In this document: one piece after another, positions 1 to 9,047 of the stretch
How the letters are laid out: each line of letters opens with the position of its first letter
Position numbering within the stretch: the stretch's first letter is position 1
DNA from: an uncultured Lachnospiraceae bacterium
Lineage (GTDB): Bacteria > Bacillota > Clostridia > Lachnospirales > Lachnospiraceae
Direction: 5' to 3'
DNA: 38,037 nucleotides
Assembly: GCA_946629665.1 (NCBI GenBank)
Contig: CAMOYC010000004.1
Coordinates: forward strand, 1 to 38,037
The notes under the pieces: model-generated
What the model saw: only the letters and a program-made list of their open reading frames with translations
What the model was told of the DNA's origin: nothing
Database searches by the model: none
Translations under genes and position numbers: made by a program

Positions 1-110
1 CCCAGTTTTTCCAGATAACCGCCAAGATTCTCAAGACTCGCCCGGGCCCCGAACCTGGGGACCTGGGCGATCTCTTCTTCCATTTCTTTATAGGATTGAT
101 ATGTGCTCAT
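1..110 (-). CDS. folC: Folylpolyglutamate synthase, N-terminal fragment
   Basis: Only the first 36 codons are present; the gene runs off the left edge. The translation opens MSTYQSYKEMEEEIAQVPRF and continues to a YLEKLG segment. This resembles the start of bacterial FolC/dihydrofolate synthase, where a short helix leads to a PRFG(A/K) segment just before the P-loop. The family adds glutamates to folates in the cytoplasm. It starts 39 bases after the valS stop, and valS-folC is a common order in Bacillota, which supports the call. The P-loop itself lies outside the window, so the assignment rests on a short match plus context. The ribosome binding site is weak. Confidence 0.75.
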   Translation of the reverse strand, partial: MSTYQSYKEMEEEIAQVPRFGARASLENLGGYLEKL

Positions 111-149
111 AGTCTTATGTTTTTCCGGTCAGACTGCCTCCGGCGGGCT

Positions 150-2792
150 TTATTTTTTCAGCTGGGCCAGACGCGCCTTCACCTGTTCAGCCATCGCAGT
201 ATATTTGGCAAGTTTTTCTTTTTCTGCCTCAACCTTGGCTGCGGGTGCCTTGCTGACAAACTTCTCATTTTTCAGCATGCCGGAAGCTCGCTTGATCTCG
301 CCTTCCAGTTTCTTTTCTTCCTTCTCCAGACGGGCAATCTCCTTCTCCACATCCACCAGGTCTGCAAAGGGAATATAGATCACCGCACCCGGAATGATGG
401 TGGAAACCGCATCATCATCGATGCCGGTCTTGTCTGTCTGTACCACAACCTCGCTGGCATATCCCAGGGTTGCAAAGAATACTTTGGAGTTCTCGAAGTA
501 GGTGCGGATCACCGGATCCTCGCTTACCACGAATACCTTGGCCTTCCGGCTGGGAGCAACATTCATCTCCGCACGGAGGTTACGGATATTTCGCACAGCC
601 ACCTTGATGGCCTCCACTTCATTTTCTTCTGCCTCAAAGTGGTATTCTTCCCTGTATACCGGCCATTCGGATACCATGATGGAATCTTCCTCGTCCTGCA
701 GACTGCAGAAGATCTCCTCGGTGATGAAAGGCATGTAGGGATGAAGAAGCTTCAGCGCGATGGAAAGAACCTCTTTCAGAGTGAAGAGGGCTGCTGCCTT
801 GCTGGCGTCTTCCTCGTTGTAAAGACGAGGTTTTACCATCTCGATATACCAGTCGCAGAATTCCTCCCAGATGAAGTCATACAGCTTGGCTACCGCAACA
901 CCGAAGTCATAGTTCTCCATGTTTTCTGTCACATCCTTCACCAGGGTGTTGGCCTTGGAAAGGATCCAGCGGTCTGCCGGTGTAAGCTCTTCCAGTGTTA
1001 CTCCGGTCAGGTCAGCCTTCTCTATATTCATTAGCATGAAACGGGATGCGTTCCATACCTTGTTGGCAAAATTACGGCTGGCGATGATCTTCTTCTCGGA
1101 GAATCTCATGTCGTTGCCCGGTGCATTTCCGGTGACCAGAGTAAGACGCAGGGCGTCTGCTCCGTACTGGTTGATCACCTGCAGCGGATCGATACCGTTC
1201 CCGAGGGACTTGCTCATCTTGCGGCCCAGCTCATCCCGGACAAGTCCGTGGATCAGCACATCCCGGAAGGGGGATGATCCGGTATGCTCATAGCCGGAGA
1301 ATACCATACGGATTACCCAGAAGAAAATGATATCGTAACCCGTTACCAGAACGTTGGTCGGGTAAAAATACTTAAGATCTTCCGTCTCCTTCGGCCAGCC
1401 TAAAGTGGAGAATGGCCAGAGGGCGGAAGAAAACCAGGTATCCAGAGTGTCTTCATCCTGGGTCAGGTGCCTGCAACCGCATTTCGGACAGACATCCGGC
1501 GTCTCGCGGGATACCACGATCTCGCCGCACTCGTCACAGTAGTAAGCCGGGATTCGGTGGCCCCACCAGAGCTGTCTGGAGATACACCAGTCACGGATAT
1601 TGTTGAGCCAGTGCAGGTAAGTCCGGTCAAAATGCTCCGGCACGAAGCGGAGCTCGCCGGTCTCGATCGCCTTGATCGCAGGCCCCACCAGGTCTTCCAT
1701 CTTTACAAACCACTGCTTCTTTACCAGCGGTTCTACGGTGGTGTGACAGCGGTCATGGGTTCCTACGTTATGTTCATGGTCCTCCACGCGGATAAGGAGC
1801 CCCTGCTCTTCCAGGTCTTTCACGATAGCTTTTCTGGCTTCGTAGCGGTCCATTCCTGCGTAAACACCACCATTTTCGTTGATCGTTCCGTCATCGTTCA
1901 TGATGTTGATCTCCGGAAGATCGTGACGTTTGCCCACCTCAAAGTCATTCGGGTCGTGGGCAGGTGTGATCTTAACTGCACCGGTTCCGAATTCCTTGTC
2001 AACATAGGAATCTGCAACGATGGGGATCTCCCTGTTCACCAGCGGGAGCAGGACTTTCTTTCCGACCAGGTCTGCGTAACGCTCATCCTCCGGATGAACA
2101 GCTACCGCAGTATCGCCCAGCATGGTCTCCGGACGGGTCGTTGCGATCTCAATAAAACGGTCAGTCCCGATGATGGGATAATTAATGTGCCAGAAATGAC
2201 CGTGCTGGTCTTCATATTCCACCTCGGCATCGGAGATGGAAGTCTGGCATACCGGACACCAGTTGATAATCCGGGATCCCCGGTAAATGTATCCTTTTTC
2301 ATAGAGGCGGACAAATACTTCCTTCACCGCCTCGGAACAGCCTTCGTCCATGGTAAAACGCTCTCTGTCCCAGTCTGCGGAGGAGCCCAGCTTTTTCAGC
2401 TGGCTTACGATCCTTCCGCCGTACTCTTCCTTCCACTCCCAGGTCCTTTTCAGGAAGCCTTCGCGGCCGAGTTCTTCCTTATCGATCCCTTCCTCGCGAA
2501 GTTTTGCGGCAACCTTGACCTCGGTAGCTATGCTGGCATGGTCCGTTCCCGGCTGCCAGAGTGCATTGTATCCCTGCATCCTCTTAAAACGGATCAGGAT
2601 ATCCTGCAGGGTGTTGTCCAGGGCATGTCCCATATGGAGCTGCCCGGTTATGTTGGGCGGAGGCATCACGATCGTGAACGGTTTCCTGTCCCGGTCTACC
2701 TCCGCATGAAAATACTTTTTGTCCATCCATTTCTGATAAAGCCTGTCTTCAATCTCTGCGGGATTGTAGGTTTTATTCATTTCCGTCGCCAT
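150..2792 (-). CDS. valS: Valine--tRNA ligase
   Basis: Class I aminoacyl-tRNA synthetase of 880 aa that charges tRNA-Val in the cytoplasm and edits mischarged threonine. Visible motifs are the HIGH-type signature HMGH at residues 53-56 after PPPNITG, the editing-domain stretch [14 protein letters not shown] near 217-230, a cysteine pair set CDEC/CPKC at 419-438 that could bind zinc, and KMSKS at 525-529. The last 70 or so residues are a charged coiled coil, as in the ValRS tRNA-binding arm. Length is normal. Its AGGAGG Shine-Dalgarno lies inside the last codons of the upstream TPR-like gene, so the two are probably co-translated. I see no T-box leader, so it probably depends on the upstream operon promoter. 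Confidence 0.98.
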   Translation of the reverse strand: MATEMNKTYNPAEIEDRLYQKWMDKKYFHAEVDRDRKPFTIVMPPPNITGQLHMGHALDNTLQDILIRFKRMQGYNALWQPGTDHASIATEVKVAAKLREEGIDKEELGREGFLKRTWEWKEEYGGRIVSQLKKLGSSADWDRERFTMDEGCSEAVKEVFVRLYEKGYIYRGSRIINWCPVCQTSISDAEVEYEDQHGHFWHINYPIIGTDRFIEIATTRPETMLGDTAVAVHPEDERYADLVGKKVLLPLVNREIPIVADSYVDKEFGTGAVKITPAHDPNDFEVGKRHDLPEINIMNDDGTINENGGVYAGMDRYEARKAIVKDLEEQGLLIRVEDHEHNVGTHDRCHTTVEPLVKKQWFVKMEDLVGPAIKAIETGELRFVPEHFDRTYLHWLNNIRDWCISRQLWWGHRIPAYYCDECGEIVVSRETPDVCPKCGCRHLTQDEDTLDTWFSSALWPFSTLGWPKETEDLKYFYPTNVLVTGYDIIFFWVIRMVFSGYEHTGSSPFRDVLIHGLVRDELGRKMSKSLGNGIDPLQVINQYGADALRLTLVTGNAPGNDMRFSEKKIIASRNFANKVWNASRFMLMNIEKADLTGVTLEELTPADRWILSKANTLVKDVTENMENYDFGVAVAKLYDFIWEEFCDWYIEMVKPRLYNEEDASKAAALFTLKEVLSIALKLLHPYMPFITEEIFCSLQDEEDSIMVSEWPVYREEYHFEAEENEVEAIKVAVRNIRNLRAEMNVAPSRKAKVFVVSEDPVIRTYFENSKVFFATLGYASEVVVQTDKTGIDDDAVSTIIPGAVIYIPFADLVDVEKEIARLEKEEKKLEGEIKRASGMLKNEKFVSKAPAAKVEAEKEKLAKYTAMAEQVKARLAQLKK

Positions 2793-2798
2793 TGTAAT

Positions 2799-3698
2799 CT
2801 ATTCCTCCTGGTTTTTATCCTCATCTATATTATACAAAACAGGCAGATTTGTCACTAACAATTTTTCATCAACGTCCATCTGCTTGCGAAAGCCCGCCTG
2901 CATCTTCCGGATCAGGTTCTTTCTCATCTCAGACGCATCCTCGGTGCGCTCATGCTTTTCCAGGAAAAGCATGCGGTTCATCCGGTCGGCTTCGTCACTG
3001 TTGGCAAATTCTTCCTGGAACCTTGCAAAGCGACTCTCGAACTCCTCCAGCAGCAGGTCGGATATATCGAATTCCTTCAGGTCCTCCGCTGCAGCCGCCA
3101 GGCTTTCCGTGAGAGCGATGATACTGTAGTAATAGAATAAAGAATTCTCATCCTGCCCGTATCGGTAAGCTTTCAGAAAACTGATCCTGGCATCCTCGAA
3201 CCGGAACAGCCGCAGCTGGGTCACCCCCAGATTATGGGCAAGGATCCCCTTGTCCTCCTTGGTGACTCCTTCCTCAGCCAGGGCTGCCTTATAGTATTCC
3301 TGAGCCATATTGGAACGGCCGTTTCTGATGAAGGTATCCCCCAGCCAGCGGCACTGCATATGGCGGGGTGCGTTCTTCAGACTGCGGTAGTGGTCCAGGA
3401 TATCACGGATTTCATCTTCTGTAAAGTAGGCGCCTTCCCTGAACAGACAGGCAAAAAACTTCATCTGGTCCCTGGCGGGATCCATGAGCTTGGACAGCTG
3501 CTTGTAAAGTTTTTCCAGCCCCAGCCCATCCCGGATAAAATGCAGCAGGCCGGGCTCCGGAAGTGTGTGCAGATAGCAGATCATATTCTGGCTGAAATAA
3601 TAGCACATTTCCTCATAGGAATAGATATTCACACCGGTATCCGGAAAACGGTAAGGCTTTTCAGCCAGCTTTCCGGTACAGATCAATGTCTCTCTCAT
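2799..3698 (-). CDS. TPR-like helical protein of unknown function
   Basis: A 299-aa soluble protein with no signal peptide or membrane segment. I do not recognise a named family. Residues about 114-190 look like tetratricopeptide-type helical pairs: one around WLGDTFIRNGRSNMAQEYYK, and another around LGVTQLRLFRFEDARISFLK. The N-terminal 110 residues are helical and hydrophobic in places, and the C-terminus is strongly charged. The start is set by AGGAGG seven bases upstream of the ATG; that site overlaps the stop of the DUF5716 gene. It lies between DUF5716 and valS, so it is probably the third member of the DUF5717-DUF5716-TPR unit and might be an adaptor for the Hsp70-like protein. The adaptor role is inference only. 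Confidence 0.85.
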   Translation of the reverse strand: MRETLICTGKLAEKPYRFPDTGVNIYSYEEMCYYFSQNMICYLHTLPEPGLLHFIRDGLGLEKLYKQLSKLMDPARDQMKFFACLFREGAYFTEDEIRDILDHYRSLKNAPRHMQCRWLGDTFIRNGRSNMAQEYYKAALAEEGVTKEDKGILAHNLGVTQLRLFRFEDARISFLKAYRYGQDENSLFYYYSIIALTESLAAAAEDLKEFDISDLLLEEFESRFARFQEEFANSDEADRMNRMLFLEKHERTEDASEMRKNLIRKMQAGFRKQMDVDEKLLVTNLPVLYNIDEDKNQEE

Positions 3699-3708
3699 CT
3701 CGCACCTC

Positions 3709-4854
3709 CTAGGATATCAGCTGGAAAGGAAAGACCGTGATCTTTCCGGTTCCCGGGTACATCTCACCAAAGCCAAGATCCTCCAGCAGGATCACGCCCT
3801 CAAAAGCTGATGTAAAGTTAACGCTCACCCGGACCCGGGTGGTCTTGGGCGGCCTCTTGGGAATATCCTTGATCTCACAGGAGGCTCCTTCAATCTCATT
3901 CTCCCTCGTGTTGTGGAAGAAAAATTCGACCCGCTGGCTCTTGTCCAGAATGACATCCACGCTGCCCTTGGTATTGTACCATTCCTGGCCGATGGAGGTG
4001 ACCGTTGTGTATTTGGCCTTGCCGGCGTCACTGGTGATCACACCGATGGTGTGACATACCATATCCGGTCCGTCCATCAGGATCATCCCGTCGTCCATCA
4101 GAGGGATCGTGCTGATCCCCAGCAGGCATGCTCCGTTGGCATACAGGTTCTGGCCCAGGAACACTCTCCTGCCGGCGCACAGGTAATTCAATGTTTTCTT
4201 CATCCAGTTTCCGTCAAATCCTTCCCCGGTCAGGAAAATGATATTAGCCGGGTTTTTGACCAGAAACCGTTTCATCAGTTTGCTGAACTTCAGATCCAGT
4301 TCCGGAGAACCGGCCTCGATCTCCTGTTCCTTCAGGTCCAGGCTCTTGAGACTGGCCCGGTAGGCCTTCTGCTTGGACCGGCGGATCTGATCGATCAGAA
4401 TGTAATTCAGCTTATCTCCCACATATTCCAGCAGAAGGGTGTTCCGGTCCCACATGACCTTTTCCTGATGGAATACGTACTCCACGAAGGCGCGGAAGTG
4501 GGTGATCACATTCACCCGGAACCGGTCTTTAAAACTTGCCGGAAGGAGACTTGCCAGCGTTCGCCGGTTCTCCTCCGTACAGACCTCCATGGAAAAGTTC
4601 ACGTCACTGTAATCCTCCCAGGAGAATTCATTGACTTCCATATATTTTTCAATCAGACTGAATCCTTCTTCAACATAGTCCTGGCCGCCGCCTGAGGGCA
4701 GAGGAAAACTCTCCTCCGCGATCTCCGTCTTTGCTTCATCGTAGACGCTGAACTGGACAGACTTAAGACCAAAGTCGATTCCGGCATATTTTCTGGTAGC
4801 TAAGTTATCCATAATCTTATTGATTCTCCCATCTGATAAAATGAGGGGATCCAT
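3709..4854 (-). CDS. DUF5716-type divergent Hsp70-like protein
   Basis: A 381-aa protein that I match from memory to DUF5716. Residues 24-35 (AGIDFGLKSVQF) resemble the phosphate-1 loop of actin/Hsp70 ATPases. Residues 204-246, with FLTGEGF and then YANGACLLG, resemble the adenosine motif and the AV-A-GAA helix of Hsp70. Residues 265-375 resemble the Hsp70 substrate-binding beta domain: HTIGVITSDAGK, then IPKRPPKTTRVRVSVNF followed by GTGK, compared with IPPAPRG-PQIEVTF ... GTGK in DnaK. The ATPase part is only about 245 aa against about 380 in DnaK, and the phosphate-2 region (LLLEYVGDKL, 140-149) lacks the GGGT glycines, so ATP hydrolysis is doubtful. The boundary is the first ATG, 9 bases after DUF5717. 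An ATG at 4812, just before the ATPase motif and after GGGAG, is an alternative start. Confidence 0.85.
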   Translation of the reverse strand: MDPLILSDGRINKIMDNLATRKYAGIDFGLKSVQFSVYDEAKTEIAEESFPLPSGGGQDYVEEGFSLIEKYMEVNEFSWEDYSDVNFSMEVCTEENRRTLASLLPASFKDRFRVNVITHFRAFVEYVFHQEKVMWDRNTLLLEYVGDKLNYILIDQIRRSKQKAYRASLKSLDLKEQEIEAGSPELDLKFSKLMKRFLVKNPANIIFLTGEGFDGNWMKKTLNYLCAGRRVFLGQNLYANGACLLGISTIPLMDDGMILMDGPDMVCHTIGVITSDAGKAKYTTVTSIGQEWYNTKGSVDVILDKSQRVEFFFHNTRENEIEGASCEIKDIPKRPPKTTRVRVSVNFTSAFEGVILLEDLGFGEMYPGTGKITVFPFQLIS

Positions 4855-4863
4855 CCCGTCACA

Positions 4864-7800
4864 TTAAAGTTCTTTCACTACATGGTCCACAAAGTAGGCC
4901 TTGAGCAGGTAGCCCGCCAGTTCCTCGGAGTCTGCCTCCTGCATATCCAGGTGATTCAGGGCGAAGAAGCGGCTGTCGTCTCCCTCGTAGGCGAAGGTCT
5001 CAAAGAACAGCCTGTCTCTGTCCTCCACATGAACCCCGTCTTCCTCCAGCCGGTAATTCACATGGTCTCTCTGGAAGAAATGCATATGGCACACATAAAA
5101 GCCGGGCAATACCTCTCTGAGAGGGATCTCTCTGTAGGAATCCTCCTCCCCTTCAATCTCATAGTGAAGGGTTACATTGGCCCCGGAATTCCCCTCGTAG
5201 GTAAGGAAGGTCATCTCCTCATAGTAGATCGGGAATTCAAGCCACTCACCGTAAATGTGGTAGATCGGCAGGTAGAACTCATCTTCCATGAATTCATCCA
5301 CAATGCAGACAACGGCTTCCCTGATCTTCTCATGCCAGTCCGGTTTATCTGCAAAATAGTAGAGATAATGGATCTTGGTCCTGCGGTCGGTAATGCGGCC
5401 GCTTTTGATCTCCCGGCCGATGATCTCATGCATGTAATCCGGCAGGTCCAGAGAACCTTCCAGTTCCTTCATGGAAGCGTATTCCAGATAGCGGCAGGCC
5501 ACTTCGGCTTCCGGTCTGGCCTCATAGAGGGAGGAATAGACCGGAAAGATCCCGTCACTGTCATTCTGGGTGAACATGCTCTGCCTCAGGATCTTCTCCT
5601 CGAAATCCGTGGTGGCGAGCTGGAATTTTCTGCTTCTTTCCCAGATCAGCAGCAGGTCCTCCATCTCACCCTTGAAATACTTCATCAGGTAGCCCAGGGT
5701 GAGCCGGTTATATTTCTTTCGCATAAATGCCGCATAGGCGAGGGAGAGGGCTGTCTCATCCTCCTGCCCTTCATTGTGGTCGATGCCGAAGCAGGCAAGT
5801 TTCAGCTGCTTGGCCGGACGCATCATGCCGCTGCCATACAGCTCCACGCCAAAGTAAGCGTTCTCGAGCATGCCGGCCTCGATATAGTAATCCATGATCG
5901 TCTTGCGGAAAGTCGGTGTAATGTTGGAATAATCGATCCGGTCAAGCCACTTGACCAGTTCCTCCTTATTCTGGTGGTTCTCATAGTAGATCAGGAGCTG
6001 TTCCATGGACCTCTTCTGCATCCACTCCGCATAGTCCGAATTGAAGACAATTCGTTTCAGGATCGTCAGCTCATCTGCTTCCACATACTCGTCGATAATG
6101 CCCGAACGAACCAGGAGAACCTTTTTGTTGGAGAGGTTCTTTTCCACCCAGCTTTTAGGGAACTGCATCAGTTTCAGGAACTCTTCCATGGTGTAGTCGA
6201 TTCCTTCCACATAACGCTGTTCCGCGCTGTCCACAAAGTAGCAGATGGTCCGGTGGTTATAGTATTCCAGGTAGGTCACACCGCCGGATAAAGGATAATA
6301 CTTCTCATCCCCGGTCTCCGGACAGTTCACATAGACGCCTACCATGTTCGGATTGTTGCAGGTCAGTTTGCGGAAGAACAAAATGTCGCAGACAGACTTC
6401 CAGTTTTCCGGCTTGTCCAGGATCTCCTTCTGGAAATGGGTGTACAGCAGGGCCAGATGCTCATTGATCCTGCCCTTTAAAAGCTGCTCCTCCACGAAGG
6501 GGAGCATCTTGGAATAGTAGGCGCCGAACACCTCATCATATTCATCCTTGTGCTCCAGCACGTTAGTATAAAGGTAGGCTTTTTCGTTGTAATCCAGACT
6601 GTTGCTGTAGGTAAAATAGATCAGCACTCTCTGGGGGATGATCTCGAACTGATCAAAATCCATGCTGCGGATGAAGAATTCATTCAGTCCGATCAGCTTC
6701 AGGTTGGCGTTCACCGCATCCCGGAAGAAGCGGTGGTATTCCTTGCCGGTGCGGTTTCCCTTGATCAGCAGGGAACAGATCACGTGCAGGAAGATTTCCT
6801 CCGGCTGAACATCATAAAGCTTTTCTGCAATGTGGTAGACTGCATTATTATAATATTTCAGCTTGAGGGCCAGCCTTGCAAACTGGTAGGACAGGGCCAT
6901 GGATACATAGCCGTAGCGCACGCCCCAGCGGAAGATACTGATCTCAAAAGGATTCAGCTCTTCCATGTAGTTCGGATTCTCATTCAGGATCTCGCAGGCT
7001 TCGAAGTAGAGCAGGAAACTGTTATGCCCTTCCTCAAACAGCTGGCGGATCGTATCGTATTGTAATTTTTTATTGTAAACATACTCTCTGTCCAGATAGA
7101 TCAGCATCCAGAGAGATTCTGCCTTATAATCGGAAGTCTCATAGAATTCCCGGACAGCCATGACTGCTTTGGAGATTGCCTCCGGTGTGCGGTAGTACAT
7201 GGCTTTCAGGTAGAGATAGTAATTCTCGGCCAGAGGTTCCATCTTCTCCGTCTCCAGGCTCTTGTCAATCTCATCCATGGTCTGCTTGGCGGCTTCGATC
7301 TGGGTCTGCATCAGGTACAAGTGCATCTTATAAAGCTTCCAGCAGATATCTCCGGTCTCCAGGATCATGTCATCCAGCAGGTGCTCGGAATCCCCCGCGA
7401 AGTCCTCAAAACCGATACTGCCTGTACGGAAATAGAGATAATTGTGCATCAGCTCCGCTTTCTGACGGCGCATCCGCAGTTTCTTTTCTCTTTCCTGGGG
7501 CAGGGCGGGCAGGGTTCCCCACCATTCTACCGGAATATCAAAACTCTGGCGGACCGTCCTGATGTGGATCACGTCGTTACCCATGACAAAGTTTTTATTT
7601 TTTTCGATGGTAAGGATAAATTCCCCATCCACGAATTCATCACTGTTAAAGCGCTCGTGGGACAGCTGGACCTGGCCCTTGTCACAGAAGACCCGGCCTT
7701 CCAGATAACCCGGTCCGGAAAGGCTCAGCTTGAGGGTATCCTGGTCCTTGCCCACATCGAGCACCAGTCTTTTTTCCTCCACCTGCAGGCGGATCTGGGG

Positions 7801-8361
7801 TTTGTAGCCGGCTGCGGTGAGGAATTCCTCCAGGATCATGCTGCGGGACCGGCTCTTCATCATTCCGTGATACAGGACCTTCTTCTCATCTTCCCCTTTC
7901 AGGAACACATCCTCGAAGCTGGACATGAAAAACAGGTCCATGGCCTCCTTGCGGTTCTCCTTATACAGCCTGACAAACTGACTCATCTTGCTGATCGGTC
8001 CGATGGAAGTCTCAACACATTTTTTTACGACCCGGATCGTGTAAGGGATATTGTACTCGCCTCCGTTGGTGATCAGGACAAAGTCGCCCTGGTACTCATT
8101 GTCACGAATGGCCAGCTTCCCCTTAAAATAAAAGGGAATCTCCTGTCGAACTCCGTCCAGATCTCTTACTTCCAGGCCCACTTTATCATTTGTGGAATAG
8201 ATATTACCCTGGATGGGAACATTATTTTCACTTTCTATGAAAAAGGAATCCCGATAAACCTTGCCTTCCTCCACCTTGATGTCAAGATTGGTGACGGAGA
8301 GGCTGATCACCGGTCTGGTTCCTTTCTCTCTTTTCTGCATGATATTAATTTCTTCTTTCAA
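4864..8361 (-). CDS. DUF5717-type giant repeat protein
   Basis: A 1165-aa cytoplasmic-looking protein with no signal peptide or membrane span, which I match from memory to DUF5717. Its function is unknown. Residues about 20-115 and 195-285 are beta-rich, Ig-like segments; for example DFVLITNGGEYNIPYTIRVV closes the first. Residues about 290-1010 are dense amphipathic helices of TPR/solenoid character. Residues about 1030-1150 return to beta strands. The likely start is a TTG at 8361, preceded by AGGTGG seven bases upstream; the ATG at 8340 has no better site. It is followed nine bases later by the Hsp70-like DUF5716 gene, so the two are probably translated together and may form a complex. The solenoid could hold clients or partners for the Hsp70-like protein, which is inference. 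Confidence 0.88.
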   Translation of the reverse strand: MKEEINIMQKREKGTRPVISLSVTNLDIKVEEGKVYRDSFFIESENNVPIQGNIYSTNDKVGLEVRDLDGVRQEIPFYFKGKLAIRDNEYQGDFVLITNGGEYNIPYTIRVVKKCVETSIGPISKMSQFVRLYKENRKEAMDLFFMSSFEDVFLKGEDEKKVLYHGMMKSRSRSMILEEFLTAAGYKPQIRLQVEEKRLVLDVGKDQDTLKLSLSGPGYLEGRVFCDKGQVQLSHERFNSDEFVDGEFILTIEKNKNFVMGNDVIHIRTVRQSFDIPVEWWGTLPALPQEREKKLRMRRQKAELMHNYLYFRTGSIGFEDFAGDSEHLLDDMILETGDICWKLYKMHLYLMQTQIEAAKQTMDEIDKSLETEKMEPLAENYYLYLKAMYYRTPEAISKAVMAVREFYETSDYKAESLWMLIYLDREYVYNKKLQYDTIRQLFEEGHNSFLLYFEACEILNENPNYMEELNPFEISIFRWGVRYGYVSMALSYQFARLALKLKYYNNAVYHIAEKLYDVQPEEIFLHVICSLLIKGNRTGKEYHRFFRDAVNANLKLIGLNEFFIRSMDFDQFEIIPQRVLIYFTYSNSLDYNEKAYLYTNVLEHKDEYDEVFGAYYSKMLPFVEEQLLKGRINEHLALLYTHFQKEILDKPENWKSVCDILFFRKLTCNNPNMVGVYVNCPETGDEKYYPLSGGVTYLEYYNHRTICYFVDSAEQRYVEGIDYTMEEFLKLMQFPKSWVEKNLSNKKVLLVRSGIIDEYVEADELTILKRIVFNSDYAEWMQKRSMEQLLIYYENHQNKEELVKWLDRIDYSNITPTFRKTIMDYYIEAGMLENAYFGVELYGSGMMRPAKQLKLACFGIDHNEGQEDETALSLAYAAFMRKKYNRLTLGYLMKYFKGEMEDLLLIWERSRKFQLATTDFEEKILRQSMFTQNDSDGIFPVYSSLYEARPEAEVACRYLEYASMKELEGSLDLPDYMHEIIGREIKSGRITDRRTKIHYLYYFADKPDWHEKIREAVVCIVDEFMEDEFYLPIYHIYGEWLEFPIYYEEMTFLTYEGNSGANVTLHYEIEGEEDSYREIPLREVLPGFYVCHMHFFQRDHVNYRLEEDGVHVEDRDRLFFETFAYEGDDSRFFALNHLDMQEADSEELAGYLLKAYFVDHVVKEL

Positions 8362-8396
8362 GACGCTACCACCTATCTTAAAAAATGATCATCCTT

Positions 8397-8999
8397 TTAT
8401 GATTCTATCTCTATTTTTTTGCGGATGAAAGTCTCCAGAATATCTACTGTCATGCTGATGCCCAGGGCGCTGCTGTTAATGGAGATATCATAATTCCTGG
8501 AATCTCCCCACTTCACTTCACAGTAGTAATTATGGTATTCTTTTCTCTTTCGATCCATATTCTCGATCAGATCTTCCGCATCCTGGTCACTCAGGGAGTG
8601 CAGGAGAGCGATCCTTTTCACACGGCTCTCCATCTCTCCGAGAATAAAGATGGGGATCATGCAGTCGTAATCTGACAGTACGGTTTCCGCACATCGTCCG
8701 ACGATCACAAAGGAGTCACCGTTTTCCGCCATCTCCTTCATGTAATTAAACTGCATCTCTGCGATCGCTGCTTCCGGGGAACTGTCATAACCCCGTACTC
8801 TTCTGGAGAGGAAGCGACGTTTCGGTACCTCGTCAAATCTGGAGAGGTTTTTCAGATTCAGATCTCTCTCTTCCGCGATCTTGCGCAGCAGACTGCTGTC
8901 ATACAGCGGCAGGTCAAAGCGTTTCGCCAACTCTTCCGCGATCACGTGCCCTCCGCTTCCAAATTCTCTGCTGACTGCGATGATTAACTGCTTATCCAT
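8397..8999 (-). CDS. Cytidylate kinase-like family protein
   Basis: A 200-aa P-loop kinase-fold protein. The N-terminus IIAVSREFGSGGHVIAEELAKRF is the signature of the cytidylate-kinase-like (Cytidylate_kin2) family. A glycine-rich loop (GSGG, residues 14-17) replaces the usual GxGxxGKS/T. Further hallmarks are FVIVGRCAE, and a lid-like region rich in Arg/Lys with DRKRKEYHNYY. These proteins are common in Clostridia and Bacteroidetes, and their true substrate is not established; true Cmk differs in length and motifs. The ATG at 8999 has AGGGGG seven bases upstream and is preferred over the TTG six bases earlier. It lies between an HD phosphohydrolase and DUF5717 in the same operon. Confidence 0.9.
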   Translation of the reverse strand: MDKQLIIAVSREFGSGGHVIAEELAKRFDLPLYDSSLLRKIAEERDLNLKNLSRFDEVPKRRFLSRRVRGYDSSPEAAIAEMQFNYMKEMAENGDSFVIVGRCAETVLSDYDCMIPIFILGEMESRVKRIALLHSLSDQDAEDLIENMDRKRKEYHNYYCEVKWGDSRNYDISINSSALGISMTVDILETFIRKKIEIES

Positions 9000-9047
9000 G
9001 TTCAATCCCCCTTTTGCGATACGATTATTCTTAATAATTATCTTTCA

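Noticed and set aside
1467..2858. 463-aa open frame on the plus strand across valS
   Set aside because: It is antisense to clear ValRS coding sequence with all its motifs. The translation has no recognisable domain and no ribosome site.
2793..2860. T-box or other leader control of valS
   Set aside because: valS starts 6 bases after the preceding stop, leaving no room for a leader. No T-box sequence is seen nearby.
4882..6291. 469-aa plus-strand frame, with a second at 7321-8388
   Set aside because: Both lie antisense to the DUF5717 gene, a by-product of its codon use (few stops opposite). No ribosome sites or family features.
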